This document shows, piece by piece, positions 33,950-46,599 of a stretch of 64,000 nt of DNA. Source of the stretch: Sepiola atlantica (taxonomy: Eukaryota > Mollusca > Cephalopoda > Sepiida > Sepiolidae); assembly GCA_963556195.1 (NCBI GenBank), contig OY744531.1, forward strand, positions 103,404,642 through 103,468,641, written 5' to 3'. The position numbers were made by a program, and so were the translations under genes. Below the pieces are notes generated by a model. It worked only from the letters and a program-made list of their open reading frames with translations. It was not told the DNA's origin and did not search any database. Positions within the stretch are counted from its first letter, which is position 1. Every line of letters begins with the position of its first letter.

Positions 33950-36900
33950 CTGATATCACTTGGTAAGTAGTTATAAATTACAAGATAACCCAGACTGTAA
34001 AGGTTATAAAATAGTATGGTTTATTCCAATGTACATATCTTGTACAAGTGATATAACTTGGTAAGTAGTTATAAATTACAAAATAACCCAGAGTGTAAAG
34101 GTTATAAAATAGTATGGTTTATTCCAGCGTACATATCTTGTACAAGTGATATAACTTGGTAAGTAGTTATAAATTACAAAATAACTCAGAGTGTAAAGGT
34201 TATAAAATAGTATGTTTTATTCCAGCGTACATATCTTGTACAAATGATATAACTTGGTACGTAGTCATGAATTACACAATAACCCAGAGTGTAAAGGTTA
34301 TAAAATAGTATGGTTTATTCCAACGTACATATCGTGTACAAATGATATAACTTGGTAAGTAGTTATAAATTACAAAATAACCCAGAGTGTAAAGGTTATA
34401 AAATAGTATGGTTTATTCCAACGTACATATCGTGTACAAGTGATATAACTTGGTAAGTAGTTATAAATTACAAAATAACCCAGAGTATAAAGGTTATAAA
34501 ATAGTATGTTTTATTCCAACGTACATATCTTGTACAAATGATATAACTTGGTAAGTAGTTATAAATTACAAAATAACCCAGAGTGTAAAGGTTATAAAAT
34601 AGTATGGTTTATTCCAGCGTACATATCTTGTACAAGTGATATAACTTGGTAAGTAGTTATAAATTACAAAATAACCCAGAGTGTAAAGGTTATAAAATAG
34701 TATGGTTTATTCCAACGTACATATCTTGTACAAGTGATATAACTTGGTAAGTAGTTATAAATTACAAAATAACCCAGAGTGTAAAGGTTATAAAATAGTA
34801 TGGTTTATTCCAACGTACATATCTTGTACAAGTGATATAACTTGGTAAGTAGTTATAAATTACAAAATAACCCAGAGTGTAAAGATTATAAAATAGTATG
34901 GTTTATTCCAACGTACATATCGTGTACAAGTGATATAACTTGGTAAGTAGTTATAAATTACAAAATAACCCAGAGTGTAAAGGTTATAAAATAGTATGGT
35001 TTATTCCAACGTACATACCTTGTACAAGTGATATAACTTGGTAAGTAGTTATGAATTACAAAATAACCCAGAGTGTAAAGGTTATAAAATAGTATGGTTT
35101 ATTCCAGGGTACATATCTTGTACAAGTGATATAACTTGGTAAGTAGTTATAAATTACAAAATAACCCAGAGTGTAAAGGTTATAAAATAGTATGGTTTAT
35201 TCCAGCGTACATATCTTGTACAAGTGATATAACTTGGTAAGTAGTTATAAATTACAAAATAACCCAGAGTGTAAAGGTTATAAAATAGTATGGTTTATTC
35301 CAACGTACATATCTTGTACAAGTGATATAACTTGGTAAGTAGTTATAAATTACAAAATAACCCAAAGTGTAAAGGTTATAAAATAGTATGGTTTATTCCA
35401 ACGTACATATCTTGTACAAGTGATATAACTTGGTAAGTAGTTATAAATTACAAAATAACCCAGAGTGTAAAGGTTATAAAATAGTATGGTTTATTCCAGC
35501 GTACATATCTTGTACAAGTGATATAACTTGGTAAGTAGTTATAAATTACAAAATAACTCAGAGTGTAAAGGTTATAAAATAGTATGTTTTATTCCAGCGT
35601 ACATATCTTGTACAAATGATATAACTTGGTACGTAGTCATGAATTACACAATAACCCAGAGTGTAAAGGTTATAAAATAGTATGGTTTATTCCAACGTAC
35701 ATATCGTGTACAAATGATATAACTTGGTAAGTAGTTATAAATTACAAAATAACCCAGAGTGTAAAGGTTATAAAATAGTATGGTTTATTCCAACGTACAT
35801 ATCGTGTACAAGTGATATAACTTGGTAAGTAGTTATAAATTACAAAATAACCCAGAGTATAAAGGTTATAAAATAGTATGGTTTATTCCAACGTACATAT
35901 CTTGTACAAATGATATAACTTGGTAAGTAGTTATAAATTACAAAATAACCCAGAGTGTAAAGGTTATAAAATAGTATGGTTTATTCCAGCGTACATATCT
36001 TGTACAAGTGATATAACTTGGTAAGTAGTTATAAATTACAAAATAACCCAGAGTGTAAAGGTTATAAAATAGTATGGTTTATTCCAACGTACATATCTTG
36101 TACAAGTGATATAACTTGGTAAGTAGTTATAAATTACAAAATAACCCAGAGTGTAAAGGTTATAAAATAGTATGGTTTATTCCAACGTACATATCTTGTA
36201 CAAGTGATATAACTTGGTAAGTAGTTATAAATTACAAAATAACCCAGAGTGTAAAGATTATAAAATAGTATGGTTTATTCCAACGTACATATCGTGTACA
36301 AGTGATATAACTTGGTAAGTAGTTATAAATTACAAAATAACCCAGAGTGTAAAGGTTATAAAATAGTATGGTTTATTCCAACGTACATACCTTGTACAAG
36401 TGATATAACTTGGTAAGTAGTTATAAATTACAAAATAACCCAGAGTGTAAAGGTTATAAAATAGTATGGTTTATTCCAGCGTACATATCTTGTACAAGTG
36501 ATATAACTTGGTAAGTAGTTATAAATTACAAAATAACCCAGAGTGTAAAGGTTATAAAATAGTATGGTTTATTCCAGCGTACATATCTTGTACAAGTGAT
36601 ATAACTTGGTAAGTAGTTATAAATTACAAAATAACCCAGAGTGTAAAGGTTATAAAATAGTATGGTTTATTCCAACGTACATATCTTGTACAAGTGATAT
36701 AACTTGGTAAGTAGTTATAAATTACAAAATAACCCAAAGTGTAAAGGTTATAAAATAGTATGGTTTATTCCAACGTACATATCTTGTACAAGTGATATAA
36801 CTTGGTAAGTAGTTATAAATTACAAAATAACCCAGAGTGTAAAGGTTATAAAATAGTATGGTTTATTCCAGCGTACATATCTTGTACAAGTGATATAACT

Positions 36901-37935
36901 TGGTAAGTAGTTATAAATTACAAAATAACCCAGAGTGTAAAGGTTATAAAATAGTATGGTTTATTCCAGCGTACATATCTTGTACAAGTGATATAACTTG
37001 GTAAGTAGTTATAAATTACAAAATAACCCAGAGTGTAAAGGTTATAAAATAGTATGGTTTATTCCAACGTACATATCTTGTACAAGTGATATAACTTGGT
37101 AAGTAGTTATAAATTACAAAATAACCCAAAGTGTAAAGGTTATAAAATAGTATGGTTTATTCCAACGTACATATCTTGTACAAGTGATATAACTTGGTAA
37201 GTAGTTATAAATTACAAAATAACCCAGAGTGTAAAGGTTATAAAATAGTATGGTTTATTCCAGCGTACATATCTTGTACAAGTGATATAACTTGGTAAGT
37301 AGTTATAAATTACAAAATAACCCAGAGTGTAAAGGTTATAAAATAGTATGGTTTATTCCAACGTACATATCTTGTACAAATGATATAACTTGGGAAGTAG
37401 TTATAAATAACAAAATAACCCAAGGTGTAAAGGTTATAAAATAGTATGTTTTATTCTAGCGTACATATCTTGTACAAGTGATATAACTTGGTAAGTAGTT
37501 ATAAATAACAGAATAACCCAGAGTGTAACGGTCTTAAAATAGTACGGTTTATTCCAACGTACATATCTGGTACAAGTGATATAACTTGGTAAGTAGTTAT
37601 AAATAACAGAATAACCCAGAGTGTAAAGGTTATAAAATAGTATGGTTTATTCCAACGTACATATCTTGTACAAGTGATATAACTTATAAAATAGTATGGT
37701 TCATTCCAACGTACATATCTTGTACAAGTGATATAACTTGGTAAGTCGTTATACATTACAAAATAACCCAGAGTGTAAAGGTTATAAAATAGTATGGTTT
37801 ATTCCAATGTACATATCTTGTACAAGTGATATAACTTGGTAAGTAGTTATAAATTACAAAATAACCCAGAGTGTAAAGGTTATAAAATATTATGGTGTAT
37901 TCCAACGTACATATCTTGTACAAACAATAGTAACT
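33950..37935. repeat. 98-bp satellite with 14-unit higher-order repeat
   Basis: About 40 copies with exact 98-bp spacing (e.g. ATATAACTTGG at 34051, 34149, 34247). Each unit has the palindrome CTTGTACAAG and CTTGGTAAGTAG, a strong 5'-splice-site-like string. Rare variants recur exactly 1372 bp (14 units) apart: GGTACGTAGTCATG (34251/35623), AAAGATTATA (34881/36253), GTACATACC (35011/36383), CCCAAAGTG (35361/36733, and again at 37125, 392 bp on). Copies after ~37380 are more diverged. Confidence 0.97.
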
Positions 37936-37939
37936 ACAG

Positions 37940-38565
37940 GTAATCGAAAAGGATTCAACAGAATACAATCTAACCCCCCATGCTACTGTTCTTAATCGGA
38001 TTTATTGTCCAGACTTGTTCACTTATTTACTGACTGAGGGGAGTTCAGTATCCCATCACAACAGTTTCTTAATTACGGCATTAAATAATGTACATTATTG
38101 ATATGGCATAATTAACATTTTTCAAATGGGTTTATATTATATAAAACACATGTACTTAAAATGTTGATAAACTTATTGGCATTGACCTTAGATATTATTG
38201 TGGTGCTCATGGCCTGCTTCTTTTTTAGGCCTGACCTGGTGTGGCATCTGACTCTTGTGGAAAGGTTGGCGGACATGAACAAGCAAACAAGCTACGATAC
38301 AGAATTAAACGTATTGGGAAATAAACAGGATACACTGACTCTTCAAGATTTGAATCTTTTCGGGACCGCAGAATAGGGACCCTAGTTTATTGGGAAAGAA
38401 AGTAGATAGAACTAATGAGTTTTTCTATTCCCCTCAAAAGTAAGACTAACGTAATTGGTTAAGATAATAAATGACCAGGTTAAAAACTAATTGACATCCC
38501 ATCCTCCATTGACTAAATTGTTCGTATTTACAATAAACATCATTCATTTTTCTTAGGTTACAGGT
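37940..38565. other. Unclassified DNA between two satellites
   Basis: A 71-codon plus-strand ORF (38161-38376) begins with a hydrophobic segment. A pyrimidine tract ending TTTTTTAG precedes position 38229, so a 3' splice site is conceivable. I recognise no family and do not call a gene. Confidence 0.4.
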
Positions 38566-38569
38566 AAAT

Positions 38570-41500
38570 GAATACATATCTTTTATAAAGTATTTAGAAT
38601 TCAGGTTAGGGTTAGGGTTAGAGTTAGGGTTACTTAATACTATTCTTTTATAAAGTATTTAGAATTCAGGTTAGGGTTAGGGTTAGAGTTAGGGTTACTT
38701 AATACTATTCTTTTATAAAGTATTTAGAATTTAGGTTAGGGTTAGGGTAAGGGTTAGGGTAAATTAATACTATTCTTTTATAAAGTATTTAGAATTCAGG
38801 TTAGGGTTAGGGTTAGGGTTAGGGTAAATTAATACTATTCTTTTATAAAGTATTTAGAATTCAGGTTAGGGTTAGGGTTAGGGTTAGGGTAAATTAATAC
38901 TATTCTTTTATAAAGTATTTAGAATTCAGGTTAGGGTTAGGGTTAGGGTAAATTAATACTATTCTTTTATAAAGTATTTAGAATTCAGGTTAGGGTTAGG
39001 GTTAGGGTTAGGGTAAATGAATACTATTCTTTTATAAAGTATTTAGAATTCAGGTTAGGGTTAGGGTTAGGGTAAATTAATACTATTCTTTTATAAAGTA
39101 TTTAGAATTCAGGTTAGGGTTAGGGTTAGGGTTAGGGTAAATTAATACTATTCTTTTATAAAGTATTTAGAATTCAGGTTAGGGTTAGGGTTAGGGTAAA
39201 TTAATACTATTCTTTTATAAAGTATTTAGAATTCAGGTTAGGGTTAGGGTTACGGTAAATTAATACTATTCTTTTATAAAGTATTTAGAATTCAGGTTAG
39301 GGTTAGGGTTAGGGTTAGGGTAAATTAATACTATTCTTTTATAAAGTATTTAGAATTCAGGTTAGGGTTAGGGTTAGGGTAAATTAATACTATTCTTTTA
39401 TAAAGTATTTAGAATTCAGGTTAGGGTTAGGGTTACGGTAAATAAATACTATTCTTTTATAAAGTATTTAGAATTCAGGTTAGGGTTAGGGTTACGGTAA
39501 ATTAATACTATTCTTTTATAAAGTATTTAGAATTCAGGTTAGGGTTAGGGTTAGGGTTAGGGTAAATTAATACTATTCTTTTATAAAGTATTTAGAATTC
39601 AGGTTAGGGTTAGGGTTACGGTAAATTAATACTATTCTTTTATAAAGTATTTAGAATTCAGGTTAGGGTTAGGGTTAGGGTAAATTAATACTATTCTTTT
39701 ATAAAGTATTTAGAATTCAGGTTAGGGTTAGGGTTAGGGTAAATTAATACTATTCTTTTATAAAGTATTTAGAATTCAGGTTAGGGTTAGGGTTACGGTA
39801 AATTAATACTATTCTTTTATAAAGTATTTAGAATTCAGGTTAGGGTTAGGGTTACGGTAAATTAATACTATTCTTTTATAAAGTATTTAGAATTCAGGTT
39901 AGGGTTAGGGTTAGGGTAAATTAATACTATTTTTTTATAAAGTATTTAGAATTCAGGTTAGGGTTAGGGTTAGGGTAAGGGTAAATTAATACTATTCTTT
40001 TATAAAGTATTTAGAATTCAGGTTAGGGTTAGGGTTAGGGTAAATTAATACTATTCTTTTATAAAGTATTTAGAATTCAGGTTAGGGTTAGGGTTAGGGT
40101 AAATTAATACTATTCTTTTATAAAGTATTTAGAATTCAGGTTAGGGTTAGGGTTAGGGTTAGGGTTAGGGTAAATTAATACTATTCTTTTATAAAGTATT
40201 TAGAATTCAGGTTAGGGTTAGGGTTAGGGTTAGGGTAAATTAATACTATTCTTTTATAAAGTATTTAGAATTCAGGTTAGGGTTAGGGTTAGGGTAAATT
40301 AATACTATTCTTTTATAAAGTATTTAGAATTCAGGTTAGGGTTAGGGTTAGGGTAAATTAATACTATTCTTTTATAAAGTATTTAGAATTCAGGTTAGGG
40401 TTAGGGTTACGGTAAATTAATACTATTCTTTTATAAAGTATTTAGAATTCAGGTTAGGGTTAGGGTTAGGGTAAATTAATACTATTCTTTTATAAAGTAT
40501 TTAGAATTCAGGTTAGGGTTAGGGTTAGGGTTACTTAATACTATTCTTTTATAAAGTATTTAGAATTTAGGTTAGGGTTAGGGTAAGGGTTAGGGTAAAT
40601 TAATACTATTCTTTTATAAAGTATTTAGAATTCAGGTTAGGGTTAGGGTTAGGGTTAGGGTTACTTAATACTATTCTTTTATAAAGTATTTAGAATTCAG
40701 GTTAGGGTTAGGGTTAGGGTAAATTAATACTATTCTTTTATAAAGTATTTAGAATTCAGGTTAGGGTTAGGGTTAGGGTTAGGGTAAATTAATACTATTC
40801 TTTTATAAAGTATTTAGAATTCAGGTTAGGGTTAGGGTTAGGGTTAGGGTTAGGGTAAATGAATACTATTCTTTTATAAAGTATTTAGAATTCAGGTTAG
40901 GGTTAGGGTTAGGGTTAGGGTTACTTAATACTATTCTTTTATAAAGTATTTAGAATTCAGGTTAGGGTTAGGGTTAGGGTTAGGGTAAATTAATACTATT
41001 CTTTTATAAAGTATTTAGAATTCAGGTTAGGGTTAGGGTTAGGGTTAGGGTAAATTAATACTATTCTTTTATAAAGTATTTAGAATTCAGGTTAGGGTTA
41101 GGGTTTGGGTAAATTAATACTATTCTTTTATAAAGTATTTAGAATTCAGGTTAGGGTTAGGGTTAGGGTAAATTAATACTATTCTTTTATAAAGTATTTA
41201 GAATTCAGGTTAGGGTTAGGGTTAGGGTAAATTAATACTATTCTTTTATAAAGTATTTAGAATTCAGGTTAGGGTTAGGGTTAGGGTAAATTAATACTAT
41301 TCTTTTATAAAGTATTTAGAATTCAGGTTAGGGTTAGGGTTACGGTAAATTAATACTATTCTTTTATAAAGTATTTAGAATTCAGGTTAGGGTTAGGGTT
41401 AGGGTTAGGGTAAATTAATACTATTCTTTTATAAAGTATTTAGAATTCAGGTTAGGGTTAGGGTTACGGTAAATTAATACTATTCTTTTATAAAGTATTT

Positions 41501-43027
41501 AGAATTCAGGTTAGGGTTAGGGTTAGGGTTAGGGTAAATTAATACTATTCTTTTATAAAGTATTTAGAATTCAGGTTAGGGTTAGGGTTAGGGTAAATTA
41601 ATACTATTCTTTTATAAAGTATTTAGAATTCAGGTTAGGGTTAGGGTTAGGGTTAGGGTAAATTAATACTATTCTTTTATAAAGTATTTAGAATTCAGGT
41701 TAGGGTTAGGGTTAGGGTAAGGGTAAATTAATACTATTCTTTTATAAAGTATTTAGAATTCAGGTTAGGGTTAGGGTTAGGGTAAATTAATACTATTCTT
41801 TTATAAAGTATTTAGAATTCAGGTTAGGGTTAGGGTTAGGGTTAGGGTAAATTAATACTATTCTTTTATAAAGTATTTAGAATTCAGGTTAGGGTTAGGG
41901 TTAGGGTTACGGTAAATTAATACTATTCTTTTATAAAGTATTTAGAATTCAGGTTAGGGTTAGGGTTAGGGTAAATTAATACTATTCTTTTATAAAGTAT
42001 TTAGAATTCAGGTTAGGGTTAGGGTTAGGGTTAGGGTAAATTAATACTATTCTTTTATAAAGTATTTAGAATTCAGGTTAGGGTTAGGGTTAGGGTAAAT
42101 TAATACTATTCTTTTATAAAGTATTTAGAATTCAGGTTAGGGTTAGGGTTACGGTAAATTAATACTATTCTTTTATAAAGTATTTAGAATTCAGGTTAGG
42201 GTTAGGGTTAGGGTTAGGGTAAATTAATACTATTCTTTTATAAAGTATTTAGAATTCAGGTTAGGGTTAGGGTTAGGGTTAGGGTTAGGGTAAATTAATA
42301 CTATTCTTTTATAAAGTATTTAGAATTCAGGTTAGGGTTAGGGTTAGGGTTAGGGTAAATTAATACTATTCTTTTATAAAGTATTTAGAATTCAGGTTAG
42401 GGTTAGGGTTAGGGTAAGGGTAAATTAATACTATTCTTTTATAAAGTATTTAGAATTCAGGTTAGGGTTAGGGTTAGGGTTAGGGTTAGGGTAAATTAAT
42501 ACTATTCTTTTATAAAGTATTTAGAATTCAGGTTAGGGTTAGGGTTAGGGTTAGGGTTAGGGTAAATTAATACTATTCTTTTATAAAGTATTTAGAATTC
42601 AGGTTAGGGTTAGGGTTAGGGTTAGGGTAAATTAATACTATTCTTTTATAAAGTATTTAGAATTCAGGTTAGGGTTAGGGTTAGGGTAAATTAATACTAT
42701 TCTTTTATAAAGTATTTAGAATTCAGGTTAGGGTTAGGGTTACGGTAAATTAATACTATTCTTTTATAAAGTATTTAGAATTCAGGTTAGGGTTAGGGTT
42801 AGGGTAAATTAATACTATTCTTTTATAAAGTATTTAGAATTCAGGTTAGGGTTAGGGTTAGGGTAAATTAATACTATTCTTTTATAAAGTATTTAGAATT
42901 CAGGTTAGGGTTAGGGTTAGGGTAAATTAATACTATTCTTTTATAAAGTATTTAGAATTCAGGTTAGGGTTAGGGTTAGGGTTAGGGTAAATTAATACTA
43001 TTCTTTTATAAAGTACTTAGAATTCAG
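38570..43027 (+). repeat. Telomere-motif satellite: (TTAGGG)2-5 plus fixed AT-rich spacer
   Basis: About 70 units. Each has a ~41-bp spacer containing AATACTATTCTTTTATAAAG and TATTTAGAATTCAGG, then two to five TTAGGG repeats. Unit length therefore steps by 6 bp (59, 65, 71). The spacer is nearly invariant and holds an AATACT...AGTATT dyad and an EcoRI site. Variants TTACGG, TAAGGG and GGGTTACTTAATAC recur at intervals. All units share orientation. The array ends cleanly at GAATTCAGGGGTTGG. Confidence 0.97.
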
Positions 43028-43284
43028 GGGTTGGATATTAAATGATCACAAACATCTTGGATAAAAAAAGAAGCCCCCCCTCCCGAGATTTCAAGATAAA
43101 ATGTGAACAGCGCAACGCAAATTAATATGACAAGATAAAATGCTTAACCACAGCGTCCTACCCGTCCTCATCGTGATAGGGGGTCATAACGTGGCAGTGT
43201 CAGAGCTGTGCCGTCTGAAACTCTGCTTAATCGCAGGGCCACGCATGGCGGACAGGTTTGGCATCAAACAGTGTTAGAACCACA

Positions 43285-43660
43285 ACCCTGCTCCAATGAA
43301 TTGGCTGCTCTGGTGCCCCCTCGTCTTAAGTTAACTAGACCAACTCGACAATCGACTAAATCCCATCTAGTCACTGTGGAGGTCCCCGTATGCCGGAGAG
43401 CTTTCTACTCAAATAGCTTCTTTCCCCGAGCTGCTGGCCTCTGGAACTCTCTCCATGCCCCCTGTTTCCCCGACGATACTGACATGCAGAAATTTAAAAC
43501 TAATGTAAACAGACATCTCGCTGCGCAGATCCCAATTTAGGTTGCCCCCCACCCCCAACCTTCCCTTTTTCTTTCTTCTCAGTAGCCCCTTACGTTTATA
43601 GTAGCGGCCTGCCTTGTCTGGGGTGAACTATGTTAAAAGAAAAACAAAAAAAAAACAGGA
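43285..43660 (+). pseudogene. LINE RT C-terminal fragment and 3' end, copy 1
   Basis: The frame reads NELAALVPPRLKLTRPTRQS, then CRRAFYSNSFFPRAAGLWNS, then MQKFKTNVNRHLAAQ and stop (43540). It is followed by a conserved 3' untranslated part (AGTAGCCCCTTACGT, GCCTGCCTTGTCTGGGGTGA) and an A-rich tail. This is the extreme C terminus of a jockey/CR1-like non-LTR retrotransposon. A matching copy lies at 58050-58650. The upstream part of the open frame (43208-43285) is not from the LINE. 5'-truncated, hence dead. Confidence 0.8.
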
Positions 43661-43664
43661 CCCT

Positions 43665-44440
43665 AATAAAAATCCAGGAGGAATCGGCATCAGGATTCGT
43701 CGTCTTCTGGTCCTCTCTGCAAATAAATGGGATAAAAAAGACGTACTAAGCGCACACCTGCAAATAAATGGGGTAAATATAGCAACGTTGCCTCTGTGCC
43801 ATCCTTTTATGTGTACTGGGCCAAACCGCTCCCTAATTAGCATACAACTGCTTAGACTTGTTGTCTTAAGTGTCGGCGGTATAAAAAAAACATTGCAATC
43901 TTTAATAGTTGTTAACAGCGAAGAAAAACTTCATGCAGACCAGGCAATCCTAAGAATCGATCTTCGTCGGCTTAATAAAAATAAACAAGCGGAAACTACT
44001 TGTTCGCTCTGACAGAAATTGATATTTCCGTTCAAAAATTTTTAATCCGTATTTATAGTTTTTTTTCTATGAGCGTAACATCCATCGCAGTACTTAGCAA
44101 CGGCCAAGGAAATATGATGAACATTTGCAAGAATGTCTTTAAATGCATATTTAGACAAAGATATCAGCGAGGAATAGACTCACCCTTTTCTCTTTATTCT
44201 TCTGGCAATATTTATTCTAATTTCCGCGTATTGATTTTCTCGTTCTTTTTCACAATCGAAACGTGTGGCTCATTGTCCATTGCCTGTTAGTTTTTCTAAA
44301 CAAAATCGATAATCAATAAACATTTTTTCTGATTTAAAAAAAATTAAATGAAAAAAGAATGCAACATTTTTGTTAGATTTATCCTGAAAAAGCACATTTC
44401 CTTTTCAGTACATTGATATTTATACTTTTAATATAAAATA
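43665..44440. other. Unclassified DNA
   Basis: Two medium ORFs (43614-44012 and 44000-44290, plus strand) run through the LINE tail and on; neither has recognisable motifs. No repeat is visible. Confidence 0.4.
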
Positions 44441-44441
44441 A

Positions 44442-44447
<6 letters not shown>

Positions 44448-44505
<58 letters not shown>

Positions 44506-44606
44506 ATGTATATGTATACATGTATGTATATATGTATATATATATGTATGTATATGTATACATGTATGTATATATATATATGCATATGTATATATATATG
44601 CATATA
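44448..44606. repeat. (TA)n/(TATG)n microsatellite
   Basis: TA run followed by TATG/TACATG variants, immediately left of MITE copy 2. Confidence 0.95.
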
Positions 44607-44978
44607 CAGGGTGGGCAAAAATAAGGGTCCTATTTTTAAAAATTCATAACTTTTTTATTTATTGATTTAAAAAAATTTTTTTTTTAAAGGACCCCTTCCG
44701 AAGCAAGCATGAGCCGTATTAGCCCTAAGGAACGTACCCTCATTTAGAAAACATTATTTTTGCTTAAAAAACTCAAAACAGTGTAAAAAACAATACTTTA
44801 GTTTTTGTAAGTTTTAAGAAGTGTTTTTCGGCTAAAATTTGTTTTGTTTATTTCAAAAAATCTCAGAAGGGTCAGTCTATACACACATAAAGTTTGGTGA
44901 GTTTAACTTTTATTTTGTGGAAGTTATTCAAATTCAAGTTATTCAAATTTAAAGATAGGACCCTTATTTTGGCCCACC

Positions 44979-44981
<3 letters not shown>
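44607..44981. mobile_element. Mariner-type MITE, copy 2
   Basis: Starts CAGGGTGGGCAAAAATAAGG and ends ATTTTGGCCCACCCTG, with TA on either side at 44605-44606 and 44982-44983. It is 375 bp and differs from 20101-20483 by a handful of substitutions and a short deletion near 44686. It is inserted inside a TA microsatellite, so its target duplication merges with the repeats. Confidence 0.95.
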
Positions 44982-45047
<66 letters not shown>

Positions 45048-45068
45048 TATATATATATATATATATAT
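44982..45068. repeat. (TA)n microsatellite
   Basis: TA run with two TTAA interruptions between MITE copy 2 and Helitron copy 2; probably the other half of the 44448-44606 tract before MITE insertion. Confidence 0.95.
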
Positions 45069-45080
45069 TAATTCTTTTAA

Positions 45081-46083
45081 TCTTATATATAAAGTGGAGA
45101 CGATTTTTCCCCTGTACCTTTTCGGAGAATAGGAATATAACCACATGCATCACAGGCTACTAAACTTACCATTATATTACACTTATTCACTCGAGCGTGT
45201 TTTAGTAAATTTGTTATTATTTTTTCCCAGCTAACACTAAATATTACATTTGGCCCACCCTCTACGACTCTCCGACAAACCAACTCCATATAGGATGTTG
45301 CAAAAACTTCCCTCTCTAACAATTCTGTACTGTCACTTCAATCATCGACACCGGGAACTAATAAACACAGTTTAATTTTGACAAAAGACTCCGTTCTTAT
45401 TTATTACTAGCCTGGTATTGATTTACTACATAATATAAAGCAATATGCAAATACTTAATGCCCGCTCCCGTTCATTCCGATGCTTTTCCGCGAATATCAG
45501 ATTACGTTATTTCTAATTCTACCTATGACTTCTACATTTACATTCATTCAGGAATTAAGCGAATGAAATTAACGAACACAGTTCCTGCAACATTTAATCA
45601 TTCAACATGGCGGCTACAATTTCTTGATCGAATCGACTTTCTATTTAATTCGATTAGCGCCAATATACTCGTAGACCTCGATACATTTACATTTTCAAAA
45701 TCATACACCTTCAACACGCATATTATAGAAAAATTGCCGAAATTCATTTACTTTATCAAAAAATGACCTAAACCGTGTCATTATTGAACTTCACATTTGG
45801 TCGGCAGAAGCTTAATGTTAACATAGTACGCATGTTAATAAATAAGCTTAGCTTAATTGGCCTATTTTCACATGTATTTTTAACTCAAAACCGTGGCGCA
45901 GTCGTTAAACAGGGAGGTTTGATGATCGTCAGATTTAGCGTTCGATCCCATTCTACTCTGCTACTTTTTTCTTTTTTTTTAAATTTAAAACATTCGCCAA
46001 CACGGTAGAAGGGAAGAACAACAATAGGCCGTTTCTTTTTTTATTCAACGTCATGTGAAACACCGGGCGACGGGTTCCGCTAG
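45081..46083 (+). mobile_element. Non-autonomous Helitron, copy 2
   Basis: Begins A|TCTTATATATAAAGTGGAGA at 45081 and ends GGGCGACGGGTTCCGCTAG|T at 46083, with potential hairpin CCGGGCGACGG-type bases just before CTAG. These are Helitron hallmarks (TC start, hairpin, CTRR end, A|T target, no terminal inverted repeats). 1003 bp. Inside are the minus-strand 79-codon ORF (45083-45322) shared with copy 1 and a tRNA-like segment (45891-45965). No helicase. Confidence 0.82.
45891..45965 (+). other. tRNA-like segment inside Helitron copy 2
   Basis: CCGTGGCGCAGTCGTTAAAC resembles an A box, and GCGTTCGATCCCATTC contains a B box, with ~40 bp between them. It has the same order and orientation relative to the Helitron as in copy 1, so it was present in their ancestor. 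Confidence 0.65.
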
Positions 46084-46599
46084 TATAAAATAAAACAGTG
46101 TGTGTCTGTATGTATATATGTATATGTATGTTAGGGGAGGTCGATTTTGAAACTGTAAATTATCGCACTCGAAGAAATTTGCCAAATAATGTCAAAAGTT
46201 ACCACAAGAAATATTTTTCTTCAAAACTTTGTATTTATTTGAGCATTGCAACTTTAAGATCAAATAAATCGAGATTTTTTCTCACAGCCTAGATTTCACC
46301 GGCAGATGTGTCGCCTTAAATTAAACCCGGGTTTTAACAAAAAAAAGTAATACATTACTTAATAATAAATATTTTAAAGTTTATTATTCCTTTTCTTAAG
46401 AAATTAAATGTACATATTCAAATTAAAAAGGAATAAAACACTATAATATTTAATGTTATATATAAATAATTGTTTATTTACATAGGCGTTTTATTTATTG
46501 GATATTTTTTATGGTATTCACCGGTTGAAAATTCAACGAGCGAATTTGAATTCACGTGTTGATTCTGTGTTTACAAATGTAATTATCACAAATATATAT

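Noticed and set aside
38161..38376. Host gene exon after TTTTTTAG
   Set aside because: A single 71-codon frame without a family match; the acceptor-like tract is common in AT-rich DNA.
38570..43027. CRISPR-like repeat-spacer array or a true chromosome end
   Set aside because: The spacer is the same in every unit, and unrelated sequence continues on both sides, so it is an interstitial satellite.
43208..43540. A 110-residue gene
   Set aside because: Its C-terminal 85 residues are the end of a LINE polyprotein repeated at 58259-58543; the N-terminal part is chance run-on.
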